Positions 41,396 through 48,990 are shown, counted from the first letter of the stretch. The stretch: DNA of 56,658 nt from an uncultured Prevotellaceae bacterium (GCA_900317305.1 ONGG01000014.1:1-56658), one strand, 5' to 3'. A program made the numbers and translations. Notes: generated by a model from the letters alone, not told the origin.

Positions 41396-41983
41396 ATGAA
41401 TAACGAGAACAACTCCAATGAGAGCCGTCGCATGGTGACAATCGACATTGTGAAGGCCAATCAGTTTGCCGTGGGATTATTGGTGGGCACTACACTGGTG
41501 ATGCTCTTCTTCTTTTTCATGATTTGGCCAAAGGCTTTCAATCTGGCCACTTTCAAGGATTTGCTGTCACCGACAAAGGTGTTGCTGTTTGTCGGGGCAA
41601 TGATGGTGGGCATCGTGCTTCACGAACTCATCCATGGCATCACTTTCGCTTGTTTCGCACCAAGTGGATGGAAGAGCATCAGCTTTGGTGTGATATGGAA
41701 GATGCTCACCCCTTATTGTCACTGCGACGAGCCGATTTCACTGCGATACTATCAGAAGGCGGCGCTCATGCCTTGCGTGCTGCTGGGCATCGTTCCCACT
41801 ATGGTGGCAATGTACATCTCATCGCTGTGGCTGCTGGCCCTGGGGGTGTTCTTTATCGCGGCAGCGGCGGGCGACCTGTGGATGGCTTGGCTGCTCACCA
41901 AGGAGGACTCTCAGTGCAAGGTGCTCGACCATCCCAGCGAGGCGGGCTTTTACCTCTATCCTCCTGAGGATCAGGTGAACTAG
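41396..41983 (+). CDS. DUF3267 putative metalloprotease, membrane protein
   Basis: This is a 195-residue integral membrane protein with about four hydrophobic segments. HELIHGITF, in the second membrane segment, is a zinc-protease HExxH-type motif typical of DUF3267 proteins, and GDLWMAWLL occurs near the C-terminus, a plausible third metal-ligand region. Members are predicted zincins with unknown substrates. It has its own -7 box and sits upstream of a lipoprotein gene (48-bp gap), so the two may be co-transcribed. Confidence 0.75.
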   Translation: MNNENNSNESRRMVTIDIVKANQFAVGLLVGTTLVMLFFFFMIWPKAFNLATFKDLLSPTKVLLFVGAMMVGIVLHELIHGITFACFAPSGWKSISFGVIWKMLTPYCHCDEPISLRYYQKAALMPCVLLGIVPTMVAMYISSLWLLALGVFFIAAAAGDLWMAWLLTKEDSQCKVLDHPSEAGFYLYPPEDQVN

Positions 41984-42031
41984 CGAGGTTGCTTATATTG
42001 AATAATTGATTGATTAAGTCTCTTTTCCGAA

Positions 42032-42610
42032 ATGAAAAAAATAACTGTCCTTTTTACCGTGTTGATGGCTGCGGCCTTCATGATGTCGTGCGAGAAAGAA
42101 AAGAAATCGACCGTGCACAACAATATCATTGTGCCGCCCCGCGAGGAGAAAGTGGTCGACACGCTTGTACATAAGATGAACACCACCGAGAACGAAGAGA
42201 CGGTGAGGTGGCTTGGCAGTTCATACAAAGTGGCGGTGAGACGGCACACTTCCGACAGTCTTTCGGTAGTGACCGACAACAATGGCAAGCGCTATCGCAA
42301 TAACGTCATCAAAATGAAAATCACGCGGGCCGATGGCAGCGTGTTCTTCGAGAAGAATTTCACGAAGAACCTGTTCGATAGTTATGTGGACGAGGCTTAT
42401 CTCTCAAAGAACGTCATCCTTGGACTGGTGTTCAACGATGCCGATGCCAGCGGACTTCATTTCTTGGGAAGTGTGGGGTCGCCCGACGAACTCTCCGAGG
42501 AGTATATCCCCTTCATCGTCACCATCTCGCGCATGGGCGATGTGAGTGTGGAGAAGGCACGTATAGAGGTGCCGGGCGATTCGGTCGCCGGTATCGAGGC
42601 TACCGTTTGA
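42032..42610 (+). CDS. DUF4738 lipoprotein
   Basis: This is a 192-residue protein with a lipoprotein signal (AAFMMSCEKEKK, cysteine near residue 20). The remainder has the DUF4738 pattern: a conserved start after the linker (TVRWLGSSYKVAVRRHTSDSL), a VKMKITRADGSVFFEKNFTK-like block in the middle, and strands to the end. Structure is probably a small beta-sandwich; function is unknown for the family. It ends nine bases before the convergent GH8 stop. Confidence 0.72.
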   Translation: MKKITVLFTVLMAAAFMMSCEKEKKSTVHNNIIVPPREEKVVDTLVHKMNTTENEETVRWLGSSYKVAVRRHTSDSLSVVTDNNGKRYRNNVIKMKITRADGSVFFEKNFTKNLFDSYVDEAYLSKNVILGLVFNDADASGLHFLGSVGSPDELSEEYIPFIVTISRMGDVSVEKARIEVPGDSVAGIEATV

Positions 42611-42619
42611 CGGCAAGCC

Positions 42620-44749
42620 TCAGCGCTTCTTCACCATCTTCCTCACTTTTTTCACCAATTGTTTCGATGGGGCGGTTCCCTCGTAGGGCTCCAACTGCCA
42701 TCTCACGGTCCAGGTGAGTTCTTCGCCTGGGGCCAGGTTGGTGTATGCTCCTTGACTCTCAAGCTCGATATAGGTCTTGCCCCGGTTCACATATACCTGT
42801 ATCTCGGCCTCGCCGGGAGCAGGTTGGGTGGGAGAGAGGTCCTCAAACCGCTTCACCAGCAGCAGACCATTGTTCAGGTAGGCCAGCCATCCTTTACCAT
42901 CGGCATTGATCTTGCGGTTCTCGCCGGCCGTGTCGGTCTGATACCAAGCGATGCCCTCCGAAGAGGTGAAAGGCATCAATCCGCTTGGGGTGATGGCATC
43001 CACAGGTGCGTCGAAGAAAATCAGGCCCTCGTTGGGCACACGTGTAATCTCCCAGGGGGCAACCTTGCGCGAGGTGGTGCCGGCATTGATGATGGAGTAG
43101 CGCACCACCAAGGCGTTGTTTCGCTCGTCGGTGCTGAACTGTTTCCGCACCTTCAGTCCCAGTTTCGGGGCCACACTGCTGATGATGCTCAGCGTGGCTC
43201 CATCCTCCTCTATCTCATAGGGATACTTGTCGAACTCCTGCACCGGGGGCCAGTTCCATTCCTTCTGCGGACTGGTCCAGAACGTGCTGCCAAACGACTC
43301 GGGCATGCGCGACTTCGATATAACCTCGGTGTTGCCATATTTCAGCGAGAGAATCTTGCCGCCGGCACCAGTGTCGATAGTGGCCGATAGGTTGCCGGTC
43401 TTCATCACACGGTAGGGAGAGGGGAAGATGACGCGGTAGTGCCCGCTCAGGTGCATGAAAGCGAACAGGCGGAGCAGACCGTCGTAGTAGGCGTCGAAAT
43501 AGCCGTCTTCGAATGGCTCATGCTTGGCTTCCCATAGGGCTTTGATAAACTCCTTGCGCTTCTCATGGCTGCACATCACCGAGGCGGCTGCCGAGGTGGC
43601 TACCAACCCGATGCTGTGGCGCAGTTTCCTGAATCCGCCGGCTTGCAGGATCTCGTTGCCCTCGGGCAACGTGCCGTCGACACGGTATTGGTCGACGAAG
43701 GTGTCAATGCCCTGCGCGTAGAGGAAGTTCTGGAACCGCTCGCCATACTGCCGCTGCCAATCCTTGTCGGCACAACTCCACTCGTAGTCGAGGGCAATGT
43801 TCATCGGAACACGCCAGGAGTCATAGCGGAAATTGCTGCCTCCACCACGGGCCATCCAACCGTTCTGCATCAGACTGCCGTCGTAGTTGCACATATCGGG
43901 GTTCAACCCGGTCTCGGGATGGATGGCCTTGTGCAGAAACTCACGCGACTTCTGCGCACACTCTTTCCAATAGGCGGACCGGCCGTCGTCGGCCCATCGT
44001 GCCCATACCTCATAGAAGGCTGGGATATGATAGGAAGGGTCGGTATAGCGTTGTCCGAAACCATCGGGGGTGAAGGTGATGAGTTTCGTCTCTGGGTCGA
44101 TCAGGTACATCTTTTGTGGACCCGACTGACGGGGACCTCCGAAGCCTCCAAAGCCACCTGCCTCGGGCTCGTATTCACGGGGCATGATGCAGTCGAGGAT
44201 GTGCTGGGCCTCGCCCTTGTAGTTGATGCCGGTGTCATCGCCCCACTGGTTAGAGGCAAAGAGCAGGGCGGTGATGAAATACAACTCGCCGTCGGAAGCG
44301 GCTCCCTGGGCATTGCGGGTGCCATCGGTCTTGCAACTCCATGCAAAGTAGCCCTTGCGCGAGCCTTCCTGGTGCTGCATGTATTTCTTGCTCCAGCGCC
44401 AGATACGGTCGAAAATGTCCTTCTCGCCCATCTGAACTGCAATCATCAGACCATACGACATGCCTTCGGTGCGCACGTCGTGGTTCTTGATGTCACTGAT
44501 GTAGCCCAGGCTGTCGCCCACCTCGAAATACACTTTGTTGGGACCATGGAACACGTCATCGAACACTTCTTTTAGTTTCTGCTCCACGGCGTCAGGACGA
44601 TAGCCCGTCTCAACGAAGAGATTACGATACTGACGGGTCTCGAAGGCTCCCTTCTCCAAAGGACCTTGCGACCTCATAGGCCATTGGCCGGCTGCCATGA
44701 CCTGCAGCGAGAGGGCGATGAGCATGAATAAGCAATGCAGTCGTTTCAT
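42620..44749 (-). CDS. GH8 glycosidase with C-terminal beta domain
   Basis: This is a 709-residue exported protein. Residues 35-430 match GH8, close to reducing-end xylose-releasing exo-oligoxylanases: HDVRTEGMSYGLMIAVQ with general acid Glu95, YFAWSCKTDGTRNAQG, and GGSNFRYDSWRVPMN. Residues about 440-700 form a separate beta-domain (ATIDTGAGGKILSLKYG, GSTFWTSPQKEWNWPP) resembling DUF4380 or galactose-mutarotase-like sandwiches. It would act on xylo-oligosaccharides in the periplasm. A promoter box lies at 44778-44785. The gene stands apart from the pectin operon, converging with the DUF4738 gene. Confidence 0.82.
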   Translation of the reverse strand: MKRLHCLFMLIALSLQVMAAGQWPMRSQGPLEKGAFETRQYRNLFVETGYRPDAVEQKLKEVFDDVFHGPNKVYFEVGDSLGYISDIKNHDVRTEGMSYGLMIAVQMGEKDIFDRIWRWSKKYMQHQEGSRKGYFAWSCKTDGTRNAQGAASDGELYFITALLFASNQWGDDTGINYKGEAQHILDCIMPREYEPEAGGFGGFGGPRQSGPQKMYLIDPETKLITFTPDGFGQRYTDPSYHIPAFYEVWARWADDGRSAYWKECAQKSREFLHKAIHPETGLNPDMCNYDGSLMQNGWMARGGGSNFRYDSWRVPMNIALDYEWSCADKDWQRQYGERFQNFLYAQGIDTFVDQYRVDGTLPEGNEILQAGGFRKLRHSIGLVATSAAASVMCSHEKRKEFIKALWEAKHEPFEDGYFDAYYDGLLRLFAFMHLSGHYRVIFPSPYRVMKTGNLSATIDTGAGGKILSLKYGNTEVISKSRMPESFGSTFWTSPQKEWNWPPVQEFDKYPYEIEEDGATLSIISSVAPKLGLKVRKQFSTDERNNALVVRYSIINAGTTSRKVAPWEITRVPNEGLIFFDAPVDAITPSGLMPFTSSEGIAWYQTDTAGENRKINADGKGWLAYLNNGLLLVKRFEDLSPTQPAPGEAEIQVYVNRGKTYIELESQGAYTNLAPGEELTWTVRWQLEPYEGTAPSKQLVKKVRKMVKKR

Positions 44750-44777
44750 TTTTTTCTTGTTTTTTTGTTAGTGTGAG

Positions 44778-44785
44778 CAAAGATA
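44778..44785 (-). promoter_or_regulatory. -7 box of the GH8 gene
   Basis: TATCTTTG on the minus strand, 28 bp before the ATG at 44749. Between 44786 and 44980 I see no gene and no clear structure. Confidence 0.6.
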
Positions 44786-44980
44786 GGCAAAATCTTGCAC
44801 GTGGTTTTCCTCGATTGTATCAGAAGTTATTCGTTTTGTTACACATGGCTTTTTTTCAGCCTTGATGCCAGAAAACGCAAAAGGAAAAACGGGTTTCGGA
44901 CAGCTGGAAATCTTATTTTGCCTATTTGTCTGAAATACAAGGATGTGTCCGAAGTGCATAAGAAGATGATGATAGGTTTA

Positions 44981-45013
44981 TTTGGCGTAAGCCATCATCC
45001 CGTCGTATCTTTG
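44981..45013 (+). promoter_or_regulatory. Consensus promoter of a small transcription unit
   Basis: TTTG at 44981-44984, a 21-nt spacer and TATCTTTG at 45006-45013 match the Bacteroidota promoter. No large ORF follows before the terminator at 45186-45218. Confidence 0.7.
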
Positions 45014-45077
45014 CATTGTAAACAATACCTGACATAAGAATTCTGCATAGCAAAAAATCACAAACTGAACCAACATC

Positions 45078-45152
45078 ATGGATGTGAATGCAGGAGAGGT
45101 CGAGGAATCCCTCTCGTCAGGGGAGGAAAGGCTAATCCATAACAAGATATAA
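45078..45152 (+). CDS. Possible 24-residue peptide
   Basis: ATG to TAA encodes a short acidic peptide starting MDVNAGEVEESLSSGEERL and ending in IHNKI. It lies inside the small transcription unit, about 60 nt after the expected start, with no strong ribosome site. It could be a leader peptide, a small protein, or chance within an RNA. Conservation of codons would decide. Confidence 0.3.
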   Translation: MDVNAGEVEESLSSGEERLIHNKI

Positions 45153-45185
45153 TCATCACATCATGTTGTATTTTTTTTAATGACG

Positions 45186-45218
45186 GTGTGTTGCACGTGA
45201 GTGTAGCACACTTTTTTT
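45186..45218 (+). terminator. Terminator of the small transcription unit
   Basis: A 9-bp stem (GTGTGTTGC with GTAGCACAC, two wobble pairs) closes an 8-nt loop and is followed directly by seven T. Confidence 0.7.
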
Positions 45219-45260
45219 ATTTGCCCAAATACAAACTATTCGCCCAAGAACAGGTGTGAT

Positions 45261-45295
45261 GAAAGAAAGCGTCCCCTCCTTGCTGGGAGAGGACG
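45261..45295 (-). terminator. Terminator of the AraC-type gene
   Basis: On the minus strand a 10-bp stem (CGTCCTCTCC with GGAGGGGACG, one wobble) closes a 6-nt loop and is followed by GCTTTCTTTC. It lies just beyond the regulator's stop. Confidence 0.65.
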
Positions 45296-45302
45296 TCTTG
45301 AT

Positions 45303-45875
45303 TTAATCTTGGTCGGGGTTGGTGATGTCGCGATACTGTCGGGGAGTGATGCCTATGGCTTCCTGGATTTTCCGGTTCAGGGTGCGCACGGTGTTGTATC
45401 CGGCATCGGCCGCAATCGCCTCAATGCTGTATTGCGGGTTCTCCTTCAGCATGCGCAAAGCACGCATCAGGCGGAGAAAGTCGAGATATTTGTCCACAGA
45501 GTGGTAGATGGTTTTTTCCTTGTAGAGCGTGGAGATGCGGGTTTGGGTTGTGCCCACCAACTCGGCCACCTCACGGATACCATACTCTGGAGGAAGGGGA
45601 ATGTTGTCGCCTTCCAACTTCGCCTCGATGATGGCCAGCAATTCCTCATCGTTGCGGAGGTCGGCCTGGGCCATCAACTCACGGTGCCTTCTCACAAGGT
45701 CTTTCAGCCATTCCACATGCCTACGAACCTCATAGTAGAAGTCGAGCTTCTCGGCAAGCATCATATTGCGGGCTACGAGTTGCTCACAGCCTTCGGTCAG
45801 TTTCTTGTTCGTCTCTTCCAGCCGCGCCACTTCCTCACGCAACTGCTCCAGTTCTTTTCTTTCTTCGTCGTTCAT
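45303..45875 (-). CDS. AraC-type HTH regulator with N-terminal coiled coil
   Basis: This is a 190-residue cytoplasmic protein. Residues 3-85 are strongly charged heptad-like helix (LEQLREEVARLEETNKKL), predicted coiled coil. Residues about 100-185 form an AraC-type DNA-binding domain with two HTH parts (VAELVGTTQTRISTLYKE and IEAIAADAGYNTVRTLNRK) ending in the usual GITPRQYR. It has no ligand-binding or sensor domain, so oligomerisation through the coiled coil, or a partner, may set activity. It is divergent from the His-rich protein gene, which it may control. Confidence 0.8.
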   Translation of the reverse strand: MNDEERKELEQLREEVARLEETNKKLTEGCEQLVARNMMLAEKLDFYYEVRRHVEWLKDLVRRHRELMAQADLRNDEELLAIIEAKLEGDNIPLPPEYGIREVAELVGTTQTRISTLYKEKTIYHSVDKYLDFLRLMRALRMLKENPQYSIEAIAADAGYNTVRTLNRKIQEAIGITPRQYRDITNPDQD

Positions 45876-45927
45876 CGTTCAATTTTATTTTAAGGTATGG
45901 GGTGAAAGGATTGTGCCTTTTCCTCGC

Positions 45928-45935
45928 CAAAGATA
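45928..45935 (-). promoter_or_regulatory. -7 box of the AraC-type gene
   Basis: TATCTTTG on the minus strand, 52 bp before the ATG at 45875. The rest of the 277-bp divergent spacer is AT-rich, without another obvious element apart from the box at 46094. Confidence 0.55.
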
Positions 45936-46093
45936 ATAAAAAATATCATTTCTCGTGTCACAAACCATGTTTTTATTTTTTATTGACATCTTTTGGACGT
46001 ATTTTTTAGCCGTTTAGGACATTCCCCCGCAACGATAGGGAAAAACCTACCGCTCTTTAGGTACAATCCTTTTCATGGGCATCCTTTTTGCAC

Positions 46094-46101
46094 TACCTTT
46101 G
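46094..46101 (+). promoter_or_regulatory. -7 box of the His-rich protein gene
   Basis: TACCTTTG matches TAnnTTTG and lies 51 bp before the ATG at 46153, giving a leader of about 45 nt rich in A. Confidence 0.55.
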
Positions 46102-46152
46102 CCAATGAAAAGAAACAACAACGATTTACAAACCAGATAAAAATATACGATT

Positions 46153-46764
46153 ATGAAGAAGATGATGCTCATGGCAATGATGATGACGATAGCCATCTCG
46201 GCCAACGCAATGACATATAATGCCGCACGCAACGAGGCACTGTTCCTCAGTGATAAAATGGCATACGAACTGGGTCTTACCAACGCACAGTATGAGGCAG
46301 TGTATGAGATCAACCTCGACTACCTGCTCAATGTCAACACCCGTGCCGACGTGCTCGGACCCTGGTGGGATCTGCGCAACCGCGACTTGCGCTTCGTGCT
46401 CAGCACAGTGCAGTACAACCGCTACCTGGCAAGCACCTACTTCTACCGTCCGCTTGTTTGGAATGCTGGGGGTTGGTCCTTCGCCATCTACGGTCGTTAC
46501 CATCACAACCGGATGTTCATGCACTGCCCTGCCGTGTTCGTGAGCTACCGTGGTGGACACAACCATAGGGGGGCAAGCTTCTACGCCCATCATCACTTCA
46601 ACCACCCGGCTCCGCCAGCACGCCCCGGTCATCACGGTCCCTCTGCAGGTCACGGTCCCGGCCATCATGGTCCCTCGGTAGGTCATGGCAATGGTCATCA
46701 CGGCCCCTCTGTCGGTCACGGCAATGGTCATGGCCCCGGCCGCCCGAATGGTCACCGCAGGTAA
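46153..46764 (+). CDS. Exported protein with His/Gly-rich C-terminal repeats
   Basis: This is a 203-residue protein with a signal peptide (1-19). Residues 20-130 have a helical part (EALFLSDKMAYELGLTNAQYEAVYEINLDYL) recalling Spy/CpxP-like periplasmic stress proteins, but I cannot assign it firmly. Residues 130-203 are rich in His, Gly and Pro, with three copies of an 11-residue unit (HHGPSVGHGNG type). Such a tail may bind metal ions. It has its own promoter and terminator and is divergent from the AraC-type regulator. Confidence 0.7.
   Translation: MKKMMLMAMMMTIAISANAMTYNAARNEALFLSDKMAYELGLTNAQYEAVYEINLDYLLNVNTRADVLGPWWDLRNRDLRFVLSTVQYNRYLASTYFYRPLVWNAGGWSFAIYGRYHHNRMFMHCPAVFVSYRGGHNHRGASFYAHHHFNHPAPPARPGHHGPSAGHGPGHHGPSVGHGNGHHGPSVGHGNGHGPGRPNGHRR
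46630..46728 (+). repeat. Three in-frame 33-bp repeats in the His-rich gene
   Basis: Units at 46630-46662, 46663-46695 and 46696-46728 encode HHGPS[AV]GHG[PN]G. Third codon positions vary between units, so the peptide seems kept by selection rather than by very recent duplication. Confidence 0.8.
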
Positions 46765-46806
46765 TCCAAACCCCTATATACACAGCATGAGCAATCATGA
46801 TGCACA

Positions 46807-46847
46807 CATCCCCATGCCTCGCTTTGAGGCGTGGGGGTGATTTTTTT
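46807..46847 (+). terminator. Strong terminator of the His-rich gene
   Basis: A 14-bp stem with wobbles (CATCCCCATGCCTC with GAGGCGTGGGGGTG) closes a 5-nt loop; an A and seven T follow (46840-46847). Confidence 0.8.
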
Positions 46848-46928
46848 GCCTTATTGCAATAATGGCCTAACGAGGTGAGTTCGGCCTTGAAGATGGATTG
46901 AATAGGAGTGAAAAGTCTATGGATGGTA

Positions 46929-47267
46929 TTAGAGGAAATCCTGACGCATCGGACTGAAGGTGTCGATGAGCACACCGGCCTCCAGACATACGCAACCATG
47001 AATCTCGTCGGGGGAAACATAGTAGCCATCACCGGTCTGGAGCACGCGTTGTTCGCCGCCGATGGTCACCTCAAACTTCCCACAGGCCACATAGGTGCCC
47101 TGTGAGTGATAGTGGGTGTGTGGGGTGCCCACGGCTCCTTTCTCGAATTTCACTTTCACCATCATCAACTGACCGTCGTAGGCCATGATTTGCCGCTGGA
47201 TACCTGGGGCAGGGTTGGTCCATTCGATATCCTGTTCGATCTGGAATACATCGCTTCTTGTTCTCAT
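46929..47267 (-). CDS. kdgF: Cupin protein KdgF
   Basis: This is a 112-residue cupin matching KdgF, which speeds conversion of the unsaturated uronates made by pectin or alginate lyases into linear ketonised forms. Metal-binding cupin residues are in HTHYHSQ, and the signature end GCVCLEAGVLIDTFSPMRQDF is intact. ATG 47267 gives the usual size. An in-frame ATG at 47315 preceded by AAAAGAAGAG would add 16 residues and cannot be excluded. It is not linked to the pectin operon but fits the products of its pectate lyase. A -7 box lies at 47357-47364. Confidence 0.85.
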   Translation of the reverse strand: MRTRSDVFQIEQDIEWTNPAPGIQRQIMAYDGQLMMVKVKFEKGAVGTPHTHYHSQGTYVACGKFEVTIGGEQRVLQTGDGYYVSPDEIHGCVCLEAGVLIDTFSPMRQDFL

Positions 47268-47356
47268 CGTTTGTTTTATTTGTTTTGCTGAGGCCGCTCG
47301 TAGTAATAGTTTCATCTCTTCTTTTCCGAACTGCGCCTTTCTACTTCAAGTAATGG

Positions 47357-47364
47357 CAAAGATA
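47357..47364 (-). promoter_or_regulatory. -7 box of kdgF
   Basis: TATCTTTG on the minus strand, 89 bp before the chosen start and 41 bp before the alternative ATG at 47315. Confidence 0.55.
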
Positions 47365-47474
47365 ATAAAAAAGTGATTATCGGAAAAACTCCTTCTCATA
47401 TTTCTTCATCGACGTATTGGATGAGCCGTGTTTCCTTGCTTTCTTGAACAGACTTTGATTTATTCTTGCATTTA

Positions 47475-47506
47475 TTTGCGCTTTCGGTTTCTTTTTCTTA
47501 ACTTTG
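47475..47506 (+). promoter_or_regulatory. Consensus promoter of tRNA-Leu
   Basis: TTTG at 47475-47478, a 20-nt spacer and TAACTTTG at 47499-47506 match the primary promoter. The tRNA begins 19 bp later. Confidence 0.75.
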
Positions 47507-47525
47507 CACCGCCCAAATCAAAAAT

Positions 47526-47607
47526 GCGCTTGTGGCGGAATTGGCAGACGCGCTAGACTTAGGATCTAGTGTCTTACGACGTGAAGGTTCGAGTCCTTTC
47601 AGGCGCA
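47526..47607 (+). tRNA. tRNA-Leu (UAG anticodon)
   Basis: An 82-nt type II tRNA. The acceptor stem GCGCTTG pairs with CAGGCGC (one G-T pair) with discriminator A. The D-arm has GGCGGAATTGGCAGACGC, the anticodon loop CTTAGGA gives TAG (reads CUN leucine), a long variable arm follows, and the T-arm is GGTTCGAGTCC. CCA is not encoded. Confidence 0.93.
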
Positions 47608-47615
47608 CCCGTATT

Positions 47616-47654
47616 AATCCCAAGTAATTGCAAAACAATTGCTAGGGATTTTTT
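47616..47654 (+). terminator. Terminator after tRNA-Leu
   Basis: AATCCC-led arm (47616-47630) pairs with 47636-47650 with one mismatch and one wobble, loop CAAAA, then four more T. Confidence 0.75.
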
Positions 47655-47674
47655 GATGCCTATAATTCCCGAAA

Positions 47675-47707
47675 ATGGGGTGTGCCTTCACTTTAGGCAC
47701 ACCCCAT
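47675..47707 (-). terminator. Terminator of the first PepSY-like gene
   Basis: A 13-bp perfect stem (ATGGGGTGTGCCT) around a 7-nt loop lies 45 bp beyond the minus-strand stop and is followed by TTTTC. Confidence 0.65.
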
Positions 47708-47752
47708 CAACTATCAATCATTCTTTATCTATCGTTTGAATATCGCGGGCGA

Positions 47753-48169
47753 TTATGCTAAATGGCCATCCATGCTATATTTCAGACTGATGCCGTTGGA
47801 GAGCATGACGCTATAGGCTTGTTTCGTCTTGTCGGCGCATACTACCAGGGCGTCGTTGAAGAGCGTCTTCACGTTGTTGGTGATGGAAACCGGAAGCAGT
47901 GATGCTGGAAGCGGCTCTTGATTGCGGCTGACCTTTCCCCATGTGCCATCCTTTGAGAAAGTGACTTCCGTTCCGTCGTTGAGACTGACTTCAAGCATAT
48001 TGCCTTTTTTCTCGGCATAGGCGACAGCCTGGTTGGGGAAGTTCTCCTGAAGGAATGCCTTTGTGTCTGCTGACAGTTCGTTGGCGAAAACCATCTCGTT
48101 GTTCTTGATTGCTACTGAACGTCTCATCATTCCGAAGAAAGCGTTCATCATTGTTGTCATCTGTTTCAT
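47753..48169 (-). CDS. PepSY-like protein, copy 1
   Basis: This is a 138-residue protein resembling the PepSY-like (DUF2874) group of Bacteroidota: AFLQENFPNQAVAYAEKKG, then LNDGTEVTFSKDGTW, then NGISLKYSMDGHLA at the end. Family members are normally small exported beta-alpha proteins of unknown role. The N-terminus (MKQMTTMMNAFFGMMRRSVA) is not a good signal peptide because the hydrophobic stretch is broken by arginines, so location is uncertain. It has a paralogue of identical length at 48526-48942 and shares its leader and upstream hairpin, so the unit was duplicated. Confidence 0.75.
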   Translation of the reverse strand: MKQMTTMMNAFFGMMRRSVAIKNNEMVFANELSADTKAFLQENFPNQAVAYAEKKGNMLEVSLNDGTEVTFSKDGTWGKVSRNQEPLPASLLPVSITNNVKTLFNDALVVCADKTKQAYSVMLSNGISLKYSMDGHLA

Positions 48170-48215
48170 GTTGTTTTTTTTTATTGTTATTGTTTTTTGT
48201 TCTTGTTTTCTGAGA

Positions 48216-48223
48216 CAAAATTA
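48216..48223 (-). promoter_or_regulatory. -7 box of PepSY-like copy 1
   Basis: TAATTTTG on the minus strand, in a leader conserved with copy 2: the box is followed by TCTCAGAAAACAAGAAC and an A-rich tract. The same element is at 48991-48998. Confidence 0.55.
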
Positions 48224-48313
48224 CTGCGAATATCAGTAGCCTGGATGTTTTTTCATGGTTTCTTTCAAAAGTGCATCAGACAGTCGACCATATTTCGGTC
48301 AAAACAAAAAAAA

Positions 48314-48335
48314 CGATGCGAAACTTGTCGCATCG
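48314..48335 (-). other. Hairpin upstream of PepSY-like copy 1
   Basis: An 8-bp perfect stem (CGATGCGA) around a 6-nt loop, the counterpart of the 16-bp hairpin at 49081-49118 in the duplicated unit. Between it and the stop of copy 2 lies another stem at 48444-48474, the likely terminator of copy 2. Confidence 0.6.
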
Positions 48336-48443
48336 ACCTCTTTTCTAGTGTGTTTTTGGTTATGTGAATGCTCCATACCGCCTTCACGGCTCATGGTCCT
48401 CAGCACATTACTTCTTGCTCTATATTGCCGCCATTCAGCATAA

Positions 48444-48474
48444 GAGGGTGCGCCAAATCACTTGACGCACCCTC
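48444..48474 (-). terminator. Probable terminator of PepSY-like copy 2
   Basis: GAGGGTGCG pairs with CGCACCCTC, extended inward by CAA/TTG after one mismatch. The following T-run on the minus strand is weak. Confidence 0.5.
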
Positions 48475-48525
48475 CAAACGTTCTATACTAATATGTAATC
48501 CTTTGATTGACTTTTCTCCCTGCCG

Positions 48526-48942
48526 TTAGGCGAGATGGCCCTCCTTGTCGTACTTCAGGCAGATGCCGTTGGACAGCATGACGCAATAAGCCATCTTCGT
48601 ATTGTCGGCGCATACCACCAGCGTGTCGTTGAACAATTCTTTCACGTTGTTGATGATGCTCTCTGGCAGCAGCGTCGTAGGGATAGAATTCAACTTGCAG
48701 TCGACTTTGTCCCAGAACCCTTCTTTCGAGAACGTGACCTCGGTGCCATCGTTGAGGTTGATCTCATATTCCGTTCCTTTTTTCTCAGCGTAAGCGACAT
48801 ACTGGTTGGGGAAGTTCTCCTGAAGGAATTTCTTCGCGTCTGTTGGCAGTTCGTTGGCGAAAATCATCTTGTTGTTCTTGAAAGCTACTGAACGTTTCAT
48901 CATTCCGAGGATAGCGTTCATCATTGTCTTAATCTTTTTCAT
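48526..48942 (-). CDS. PepSY-like protein, copy 2
   Basis: This is a 138-residue paralogue of the gene at 47753-48169, aligned without gaps: KFLQENFPNQYVAYAEKKG, LNDGTEVTFSKEGFWDKVDC and LSNGICLKYDKEGHLA. Copy 2 keeps the more canonical DKVDC block, lost in copy 1 (GKVSR). The start at MKKIKTMMNA follows an A-rich leader; upstream in-frame codons in the longer ORF are translated leader. It has no clear signal peptide, as in copy 1. Function unknown. Confidence 0.75.
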   Translation of the reverse strand: MKKIKTMMNAILGMMKRSVAFKNNKMIFANELPTDAKKFLQENFPNQYVAYAEKKGTEYEINLNDGTEVTFSKEGFWDKVDCKLNSIPTTLLPESIINNVKELFNDTLVVCADNTKMAYCVMLSNGICLKYDKEGHLA

Positions 48943-48990
48943 GTTTGTATTTTTTTTATTGTTATTGTTTTTTGTTCTTGTTTTCTGAGA

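Larger units (their letters stand above)
45020..45218 (+). ncRNA. Candidate small RNA or short mRNA
   Basis: A consensus promoter and an intrinsic terminator delimit a transcript of about 200 nt. Its only ORF is 24 codons. It matches no RNA family that I can recognise. The exact 5' end is estimated from the -7 box. Confidence 0.5.

Noticed and set aside
47526-47654. tRNA-Leu as an integration site for a mobile element
   Set aside because: No integrase, no repeated tRNA end and no insertion-sequence genes were found nearby; a terminator follows the tRNA directly.
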